This document shows positions 29,109-34,781 of a stretch of DNA of 34,781 bases, in pieces (positions within the stretch are counted from its first letter, which is position 1; every line of letters begins with the position of its first letter). The translations under genes and the position numbers were made by a program. The DNA lies in contig CACKGK010000012.1 of the NCBI GenBank assembly GCA_902599665.1, forward strand, positions 1 through 34,781, given 5' to 3'. A model generated the notes under the pieces. It saw nothing but the letters and a program-made list of their open reading frames with translations. It was not told the origin of the DNA and searched no databases. The DNA is from an uncultured Pelagibacteraceae bacterium (lineage in GTDB: Bacteria > Pseudomonadota > Alphaproteobacteria > Pelagibacterales > Pelagibacteraceae).

Positions 29109-30223
29109 AAAAAATATTTTTATTAACATTTTGTTTATTAATAATTCCAAAGTTTGCTTTTGCATACGATTGCGGTGCAGTTGGTGGTAAAAGAATAGAC
29201 AGCAGTGGTTTTGTCTACTTTGATGGTCAAAAAGGAAAGTTTATTAAAGGTTTCGAAATTGAGGATCCTGCAAATAAAATAATTTTGATTTTTAATTTTG
29301 GTGGATGGGGTAGTAAAAAAAAAGATAAAGGATTCTGTTTTCAAAAAGAAGAGATAGAAGGTGTTTTAGGACAATTATCAGGAAGAAAAGTTAAAGGAAA
29401 AGAAATTGTTGTTTGGGCAAACCAAGAACTTTGGAAAGCTGGAAATACAATGGGTATTACCACTAAGTGTGCAATGAAACATAAGTATAAAGGTAAAATG
29501 TTAGGCCATACTCCACCATGGTATGAGTGCATTTGGGGACCTCCAACTTATTTAAAAAAAGTAAAAACCTCAAAAAAAGATATATTGCAAATACCAACTT
29601 ATGTAAGTAATTTTGCCTACAAGAATAGAGCGGCTTTAAATACTGCCATAGCAGATATTTTTGTTCAAAAGGGAACTCCGAGAAATCAACTTTTCATTTC
29701 AGGTCACTCATGTGGTGCAATGGGAAGTTTAAGAATGGAATCACTATATCCTGATGTATTTAATTCAGCTATAGCTTTGATGCCAAACTGCTGGGACAAG
29801 TCAGAGCATTCTCAACTTAGAAAATGGGAATTAGATGAAATTAGAAGTGCAAAAAAAATTGATGCCTTAATTTTTCATTCCGAAACTGATGGAGAAATAG
29901 ATTATCAAAGTGACTCTAGATATTTAAAATGGATGGCAGATATTCCTGGAGCAAAATGGATTGAACTACCAAATCATAATAGTGAAGATGGTAAAGAAAT
30001 CATTATTGACGGAAAACAATGCAAAATTAAGAAGAGAATGAGAGGTGGCTGGAAAATAAAACATAATCAAGATCTTGGGCATAAAAAGAAAGCTTGGACA
30101 GTAGTAAACCCTGAAGAAAAGAAAGAAATGCTTAAAAAAGCAAGTGGACATAACATTCCGTACAAAAGTTGCTTTACACCATATCTTGATGATATTGAAA
30201 AATTTATAGAGTCAAAAATATAA
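29105..30223 (+). CDS. Secreted alpha/beta-hydrolase-like protein of unknown specificity
   Basis: A 372-residue exported protein. Residues 1-20 are a Sec signal peptide ([20 protein letters not shown]). The mature part has a nucleophile elbow GHSCGAMG with Ser202, preceded by a beta-strand LFIS. A later HSETDGEID (about 258-266) may supply the acid, and His320, His326 or His349 (ASGHNIPYKSC) the base. Eight or so cysteines suggest disulfides in the periplasm. NFGGWGS near residue 64 may form an oxyanion hole. I do not recognise a characterised family; an esterase, depolymerase or peptidase are all possible. It begins within the SDR stop (ATGA) and ends one base before the folB-like start. Confidence 0.6.
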   Translation: MKKIFLLTFCLLIIPKFAFAYDCGAVGGKRIDSSGFVYFDGQKGKFIKGFEIEDPANKIILIFNFGGWGSKKKDKGFCFQKEEIEGVLGQLSGRKVKGKEIVVWANQELWKAGNTMGITTKCAMKHKYKGKMLGHTPPWYECIWGPPTYLKKVKTSKKDILQIPTYVSNFAYKNRAALNTAIADIFVQKGTPRNQLFISGHSCGAMGSLRMESLYPDVFNSAIALMPNCWDKSEHSQLRKWELDEIRSAKKIDALIFHSETDGEIDYQSDSRYLKWMADIPGAKWIELPNHNSEDGKEIIIDGKQCKIKKRMRGGWKIKHNQDLGHKKKAWTVVNPEEKKEMLKKASGHNIPYKSCFTPYLDDIEKFIESKI

Positions 30224-30224
30224 C

Positions 30225-30650
30225 ATGAAAAAAAATAATCTAAAAATTGTTAAAATTGACAAAAATAAAACTCTATTTAATTATGAAAAAAAGGTACTTA
30301 TTAAAGAGCTTATTCTTGACTTAAAACTTGGGTATTTTGATTTTGAAAAGAAAGCTCCCCAGAAAGTAAAATTTAATTTAGAGGTAAATTATGAAGACAA
30401 AAAACCTTCTAACGACAAAGATATTAAATCAATCGTAAATTATGCAAAAATTGTAAAATTGATAAAAAAACTAATTAAAAATAAACATTATAATTTTCTT
30501 GAAACATTAGCTGAAGATGTGTTCGATGAACTATTCAAAGACAAAAGAATTGATAAAATAAGTCTTCAAATTGAGAAGTTAGAAATCATGAAAGATTGTT
30601 CATCCGTTGGTATTCAAATTTCAAAAAAAAGAAGTCATGGTAAGCTCTGA
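30225..30650 (+). CDS. folB: Dihydroneopterin aldolase-like protein (FolB family)
   Basis: A 141-residue protein with the FolB pattern: [29 protein letters not shown] (residues 25-53 region; Glu after FDF corresponds to the catalytic-site glutamate), a [17 protein letters not shown] stretch matching the DDL...V-Y motif, and [14 protein letters not shown] with the conserved pterin-binding Glu. The ending [16 protein letters not shown] also fits. FolB makes 6-hydroxymethyl-dihydropterin for folate. An N-terminal extension of about 22 residues is unusual. uvrC begins 14 bases before its stop. Confidence 0.82.
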   Translation: MKKNNLKIVKIDKNKTLFNYEKKVLIKELILDLKLGYFDFEKKAPQKVKFNLEVNYEDKKPSNDKDIKSIVNYAKIVKLIKKLIKNKHYNFLETLAEDVFDELFKDKRIDKISLQIEKLEIMKDCSSVGIQISKKRSHGKL

Positions 30651-32472
30651 TATTGGTAAAGAAGCAATAAAAAAAGAGTTACCACTTATACCCAAACTTC
30701 CTGGAGTTTATAGGATGTTAAATTCTAAAAACGAGATACTTTATGTTGGTAAGGCAAAAAACTTGCCAAATAGGTTAAAAAGTTATGTATCAGAGAAAAA
30801 TCATATAATTAGAACTGAGAGAATGTTATCTCAAACAACCAAAATTGAGATTACCAGTACCTCAAATGAAAGCGAGGCACTACTTTTAGAAGCAAACTTA
30901 ATTAAAAAGTATAAACCTAGATTTAATATTCTCTTAAGAGACGATAAATCATTTCCATTTATTTTTATTGGTAATAAAGATAAATGGCCTCAAATTAGAC
31001 GACACAGAGGAAAAAAAACTAAGGAAGGTTTTTATTTTGGACCATTCGCCTCGGCGGGATCCGCAAACTGGACCATCAAAATGATACAAAAAATTTTTCA
31101 GCTTAGAGTTTGTGACGATACAGTTTTTAAAAAAAGAGAAAGACCATGCATCCTTTATCAAATTAAACGATGTTCTGGGCCATGTGTTGGATATATAGAT
31201 GAAGATGAATATAAGCTGTCTGTAGATAACGCTATTGAATTCGTATCAGGGAAATCAAGAAAAATTCAAAAAAATTTATCAAACCAAATGGAAAAGGCTA
31301 GTGAAGATTTAGATTTTGAAAAAGCTGCAATATTAAGAGATAGAATAAAATCTTTAAATATTATTCAGTCATCTCAAAGAATAAATGAGGCAAATTTAGT
31401 AGAGGCAGATATAATAGCTGGCTACAAAGAGTCTGGAAAAACTTGTATACAAGTTTTTTTCTATAGATCAAAACAAAACTGGGGCAATCAAGCTTTTTTT
31501 CCGAAACATGATCCAGATGATAATATTAAAGAAATTCTTAACTCCTTTGTTTCTCAATTCTATGAAAATAAAAGTGTACCGAGCTCTATTATTTTAAGTG
31601 AAGATATTAAAGAAAAAGTTTTAATTGAGAAAACACTTTCACAAAAAGAAAATAAAGAAATAAATATTTCAGTAGCAAAAAAAGGATCTAAACTTAAAGT
31701 TGTAAATCAAGCACTCAAAAATGCAAAAGACAGCTTAAATAGAAAAATTTATGAAAGCCAAAATAATAAAGAGCTTTTCGATAATGTATCTAAAAAATTT
31801 GATTTAGAAAATAATATTAATTTAGTCGAAGTTTATGACAATAGTCATATTCAGGGGACTAATAGTGTAGGCGCACTAATAACATATGGTGAAGAAGGTT
31901 TTATAAAAAAAAGATATAGGAAATTTAATATTAAGATTAAAAAGAATGAACAAGATGATTATGGAATGATGCGTGAGGTTTTAAACAGAAGATTTAAAAG
32001 GGCTGTTCAAGAGAAGGATAATTATTTGACCATGCCAGACTTAGTAATTATTGATGGGGGAAAAGGACAATATTCTGTAGCAAGAGAAACACTTAACGAA
32101 TTAGGACTGCATGACATTCCTATGATAGCAATTGCAAAAGGTAAACATAGAAACAGTGGAAATGAAACCTTTTTTCATAATGGTAAAGAAATTAAGTTTG
32201 AAAAGAACGACCCTACTCTCTTTTTCTTACAAAGATTAAGAGACGAGTCCCATCGATTTGCGATCAGCGCTCATAGAGCTAAAAGGAAAAAAGGAATTAG
32301 TATGTCTTTACTTGATCAAATTGATGGGATTGGATCTATAAGAAAAAGAGCACTTTTAAATCATTTTGGTTCAGCGAGAGCTGTTGAATCAGCTAGCTTA
32401 GATGAGATTAAAACTGTTGAAGGAGTTGAAGAAAAAGTTGCCAAAAAGATATATAATTTCTTTCACGAATGA
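30637..32472 (+). CDS. uvrC: Excinuclease ABC subunit C
   Basis: Dual-incision nuclease of excision repair, 611 residues from the ATG at 30637 (the frame extends to a TTG at 30607, less likely). It has the GIY-YIG 3'-incision domain ([20 protein letters not shown], about residues 20-40, then [14 protein letters not shown]), the Cys cluster [17 protein letters not shown], the UVR motif [13 protein letters not shown] that binds UvrB, the RNase H-like 5'-incision domain with [17 protein letters not shown] and [10 protein letters not shown], and C-terminal helix-hairpin-helix motifs ([18 protein letters not shown]). All catalytic blocks are intact. It overlaps folB by 14 bases and pgsA by 4. Confidence 0.97.
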   Translation: MVSSDIGKEAIKKELPLIPKLPGVYRMLNSKNEILYVGKAKNLPNRLKSYVSEKNHIIRTERMLSQTTKIEITSTSNESEALLLEANLIKKYKPRFNILLRDDKSFPFIFIGNKDKWPQIRRHRGKKTKEGFYFGPFASAGSANWTIKMIQKIFQLRVCDDTVFKKRERPCILYQIKRCSGPCVGYIDEDEYKLSVDNAIEFVSGKSRKIQKNLSNQMEKASEDLDFEKAAILRDRIKSLNIIQSSQRINEANLVEADIIAGYKESGKTCIQVFFYRSKQNWGNQAFFPKHDPDDNIKEILNSFVSQFYENKSVPSSIILSEDIKEKVLIEKTLSQKENKEINISVAKKGSKLKVVNQALKNAKDSLNRKIYESQNNKELFDNVSKKFDLENNINLVEVYDNSHIQGTNSVGALITYGEEGFIKKRYRKFNIKIKKNEQDDYGMMREVLNRRFKRAVQEKDNYLTMPDLVIIDGGKGQYSVARETLNELGLHDIPMIAIAKGKHRNSGNETFFHNGKEIKFEKNDPTLFFLQRLRDESHRFAISAHRAKRKKGISMSLLDQIDGIGSIRKRALLNHFGSARAVESASLDEIKTVEGVEEKVAKKIYNFFHE

Positions 32473-33053
32473 AAATCAAAATTCCAAATTATCTCACAAT
32501 TGGTAGAATTATTATTGTTCCAATATTTGTATTTACATTTTATTTACCTGGATTTTATGGAGACGTAATTCCTTTTGCTTTGTTTGTAATTGCCTCTTTT
32601 ACTGATTTCTTAGATGGACTTTTAGCAAGAATGTTTAAGGAGGAATCTAAACTTGGTGAATTATTAGATCCAATAGCTGATAAAATAATAGTTGCTACAG
32701 CATTAATATTGTTAGTTATGGATGGTACTATAAAAAACTATGAGGTAATAGCTGCGATAATAATACTTACAAGGGAAATATTAATTTCTGGTTTAAGAGA
32801 ATTCTTAGCAAAAGGGAGGGTTAAACTTCCTGTTTCAAGTTTAGCAAAAGTAAAAACTTTTCTTCAAATGTTTTCAATTTCAATTTTACTTACTGGAGAA
32901 ACAGGAAATAAAATTATAAATTTACAGGACTATAATGCTCAAACTATTGGTATAATTTTATTATGGCTCTCTGCTTTTCTTACTTTATATACCGGGTATG
33001 AATACTTAAGAAAAGGAATTGACCACGCTATATCTGAGGACAGTAAAGATTAA
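32469..33053 (+). CDS. pgsA: CDP-diacylglycerol--glycerol-3-phosphate 3-phosphatidyltransferase
   Basis: Integral membrane enzyme that makes phosphatidylglycerol phosphate. The 194-residue protein carries the complete CDP-alcohol phosphotransferase motif D-G-x2-A-R-x8-G-x3-D-x3-D (DGLLARM...GELLDPIAD, about residues 48-70) and several hydrophobic segments (about 7-25, 30-45, 72-85, 88-105, 125-145, 155-175). The N terminus [15 protein letters not shown] is typical of PgsA. It ends the uvrB-to-pgsA run and overlaps the convergent ilvE stop by 4 bases. A uvrC-pgsA adjacency is common in proteobacteria. Confidence 0.95.
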   Translation: MKIKIPNYLTIGRIIIVPIFVFTFYLPGFYGDVIPFALFVIASFTDFLDGLLARMFKEESKLGELLDPIADKIIVATALILLVMDGTIKNYEVIAAIIILTREILISGLREFLAKGRVKLPVSSLAKVKTFLQMFSISILLTGETGNKIINLQDYNAQTIGIILLWLSAFLTLYTGYEYLRKGIDHAISEDSKD

Positions 33054-33931
33054 GCTGCTCTTTTTTTTCTTACTAATTTACCATAACTGTCTGATAAATC
33101 TAAAATAAGGTCACAAACTTTATAATTATTTTCAGCGATTTGAGATATTGGAGTAATTTCAGCAGCTGTTCCAGTTAAAAAACATCCCACAAAATTTGGT
33201 AATTCTTCTGGTTTAATTTTTCTTTCGTGAACTTTTATATTTTTGGATTTAGCTAATTCAATTACAGTTTGCCTAGTTATTCCGTTTAGAAAAGAGTCTG
33301 GAATAGGAGTATGTAATTCTCCGTTTTTATCTTTAAAAAAAATATTAGCACTGGTTGATTCTGCTACATTTTCTTCATGATCCAACATTAAAGATTCACT
33401 ATATCCTTGTCTTTCAGCTTCATGTTTTGAAAGTGTACAGATCATATACAATCCAGCAGCTTTACTATCCCAAGGTATAGTGTTTGGTGCAGGTCTTCTC
33501 CAATTTGAAATATTTAATTTAATTCCCTCAGTTTTCAACTTGGGATCAAAATAATCTCCCCATTCCCATGTGGCTACGGCTACGTTTATTTTTGTTTTTT
33601 GGGCAGAAACACCCATCATTTCACTACCTCTCCAAACAAAAGGTCTTACATAACCATTTTGTACTTTTTGAATTTTAATAATTTGATTGCAAGCTTTATT
33701 AATTTCCTCTTTGTCATACGGAATCTTCATATCCATTCTGTTGGCAGAGTGATATAATCTATCTGTATGTTCTTGTAATTTAAAAATTTCACTCTCGTAA
33801 ACTCTTAAACCTTCAAAAACCAAGCTTGCATAATGAAGGCCATGACTTATTACGTGTAATTTAGCATCTTGCCATTCAACAAGATCACCGTTGTACCAGA
33901 TTTTACCTTCTCTTTTATCGTATGGTATCAT
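33050..33931 (-). CDS. ilvE: Branched-chain amino acid aminotransferase
   Basis: Class IV PLP-dependent aminotransferase for the last step of valine, leucine and isoleucine synthesis. The 293-residue protein has HVISHGLHYASLVFEGLR (about residues 26-43), YVRPFVWRGSEMMG, the PLP lysine Lys157 in TIPWDSKAAGLY, EENVAESTSANIFF (about 187-199) with the PLP-N1-binding glutamate, LNGITRQTVIEL and FLTGTAAEITPI. The length and motifs fit IlvE rather than D-amino acid transaminase or PabC. It diverges from the MarR gene across 61 bases. Confidence 0.94.
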   Translation of the reverse strand: MIPYDKREGKIWYNGDLVEWQDAKLHVISHGLHYASLVFEGLRVYESEIFKLQEHTDRLYHSANRMDMKIPYDKEEINKACNQIIKIQKVQNGYVRPFVWRGSEMMGVSAQKTKINVAVATWEWGDYFDPKLKTEGIKLNISNWRRPAPNTIPWDSKAAGLYMICTLSKHEAERQGYSESLMLDHEENVAESTSANIFFKDKNGELHTPIPDSFLNGITRQTVIELAKSKNIKVHERKIKPEELPNFVGCFLTGTAAEITPISQIAENNYKVCDLILDLSDSYGKLVRKKRAA

Positions 33932-33965
33932 TTGATTTTTTTTTTAGAAAAAATATCTTTGTATA

Positions 33966-33971
33966 TATAAT
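33966..33971 (+). promoter_or_regulatory. Possible -10 element for the MarR/response-regulator genes
   Basis: A perfect TATAAT lies 21 bases before the MarR gene start in the 61-base divergent gap with ilvE; TTTAGA at 33943-33948 is a weak -35 at 17 bases. The gap is nearly all A and T, so the match has limited weight. Confidence 0.35.
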
Positions 33972-33992
33972 ATGTCAATATAACTTACCATT

Positions 33993-34436
33993 ATGAAAAA
34001 ACTTTTATATTTAAAAGACCATCAGTTAAAAGAATATATCGAAAAAATATTCAATGGATATAGGGAAACTGTCGCTGATGCTAAAAAGGTTTTAGATAAA
34101 CATTCTTTAGGTACTGCTCATAATAAAGTAATCCACCTTATATCTTTATATGAAGGAATAACAATTTCGAGTTTGTTAAGAAAACTAAAAGTAACTAAGC
34201 AAAGCCTAAATAGAGTTCTCAACGATTTGGTAAAAATTAAGGCGATTGAATTTAAAAGAGATGAAATAGATACAAGAGTGAAGCACGTATATTTAACAGA
34301 GGAAGGTAGAAAAATATTTGATGAGATTTTCTCTGCTCAAAAAAAAAGGATTTATGATGCATTTTTAAGTTCAAAATCTAATGATGTTTTGAGTTTCGAC
34401 AAGGTGCTTAAAAAAATTATTAATGAAAAACTTTAA
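33993..34436 (+). CDS. MarR-family transcriptional regulator (PetP-like)
   Basis: A 147-residue winged-helix regulator. The recognition helix region is ISSLLRKLKVTKQSLNRVLNDLVKIKAI (about residues 57-84), followed by the wing motif DEIDTRVKHVYLTEEGRKIF (about 89-108), which matches the D-x-R-x-K...LT-x-x-G signature of MarR proteins. The next gene, a response regulator, begins 14 bases before its stop. In Rhodobacter capsulatus a MarR-like petP and an OmpR-like petR are paired in the same way, so this may be the equivalent pair; that is inference from order. No ligand can be inferred. Confidence 0.85.
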   Translation: MKKLLYLKDHQLKEYIEKIFNGYRETVADAKKVLDKHSLGTAHNKVIHLISLYEGITISSLLRKLKVTKQSLNRVLNDLVKIKAIEFKRDEIDTRVKHVYLTEEGRKIFDEIFSAQKKRIYDAFLSSKSNDVLSFDKVLKKIINEKL

Positions 34437-34781
34437 AGCACATATATTAGTTGTAGATGATGACGATAGAATAAGAGATTTAGTTAAAGAGTATTTAAAT
34501 CAAAATAATTATCTAGTTTCAACAGCTAAGGACTCAAATGATGCTTTTAAAAAGACTAAAATAATTAAATTTGATTTAATAGTATTAGATATAATGATGC
34601 CAGGTCAAACTGGATTAGAATTTACACAGGAATATAAGAATAAAGTTAACACCCCAATTTTGCTTTTAACAGCAAAAGGGGAACCTTCTGAGAGAATAGA
34701 AGGATTAGAGATAGGAGCAGATGATTATTTAACAAAACCCTTTGAACCTAAAGAATTAATTTTAAGAATAAATAATATTTT
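34423..34781 (+). CDS. Response regulator receiver protein, OmpR type (PetR-like), 3' end cut by window edge
   Basis: The first 119 codons of a two-component response regulator starting at the ATG at 34423, overlapping the MarR gene by 14 bases. The receiver domain is complete or nearly so: acidic pocket ILVVDDDDRIRD (about residues 8-19), phospho-acceptor Asp in LIVLDIMMPGQTG (about residue 56), Thr in LLLTAKG (about 84), and Lys in ADDYLTKPFEPKEL (about 106). The DDYLTKPF wording is typical of the OmpR/PhoB group, so a winged-helix output domain is expected beyond the edge, but is not seen. No histidine kinase is in the window. Confidence 0.9.
   Translation, partial: MKNFKAHILVVDDDDRIRDLVKEYLNQNNYLVSTAKDSNDAFKKTKIIKFDLIVLDIMMPGQTGLEFTQEYKNKVNTPILLLTAKGEPSERIEGLEIGADDYLTKPFEPKELILRINNI

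Overview
The window is very AT-rich, Lys/Asn/Ile-rich in its proteins and extremely compact: most neighbouring genes overlap or lie within about 20 bases. Gene content is alphaproteobacterial (FtsZ with a [11 protein letters not shown] tail, MlaA-MlaC pair, ELM1-family protein, carAB, an ilvE/MarR/OmpR-type regulator cluster like petP-petR). Together this points to a streamlined marine alphaproteobacterium of the SAR11/Pelagibacterales type. That assignment is inference from composition and gene set, not from a database match. I see no mobile elements, CRISPR arrays, integrases or phage genes.

Layout. (a) 1-7053, minus strand: a division/cell-wall (dcw) operon read right to left as mraZ, ftsZ, rsmH (mraW), ftsL, ftsI, then one long frame in which MurE is fused to MurF and runs off the left edge. 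A strong sigma-70-like promoter with three TGGGN boxes at 10-base spacing precedes mraZ. (b) 7225-7580, minus: RNase P RNA (rnpB), with its own promoter. (c) 7622-9812: an AmpD-like amidase (minus) diverging from mlaA-mlaC (plus). (d) 9814-14172, minus: yqeY, dnaG, rpoD, tRNA-Val(GAC), tRNA(CAT), a variant of the macromolecular-synthesis operon that ends in two tRNAs. (e) 14297-18692, plus: carA-carB. (f) 18689-20965: a circularly permuted ATP-grasp gene (minus) diverging from an Anbu proteasome-like gene (plus), with a perfect 9-base inverted repeat between them. (g) 20962-22571, minus: an ELM1-family gene coupled to a 2OG-Fe(II) oxygenase-like gene. (h) 22592-24984, plus: trxB, a PsiE-like membrane protein and an extended SDR epimerase/reductase. 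(i) 24976-26163, minus: an aspartate/aromatic-type aminotransferase. (j) 26200-33053, plus: a tightly packed run uvrB, SDR (FolM/PTR1-like), secreted hydrolase, folB-like, uvrC, pgsA. (k) 33050-34781: ilvE (minus) diverging from a MarR regulator and a response regulator cut by the right edge.

Most genes are housekeeping. The points most worth a second look are the MurE-MurF fusion, ftsZ moved to second place in the dcw operon, the MraZ-box array over the mraZ -10 element, a tRNA-Val whose D and T loops lack the usual elbow bases, a DnaG primase that has lost three of four zinc ligands, the reduced Anbu/ATP-grasp pair with its inverted repeat, the PTR1/FolM-like SDR beside a FolB-like gene, and a repeated pattern of convergent genes overlapping at their stop codons. 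I found no clearly new multi-gene defence or mobile system.
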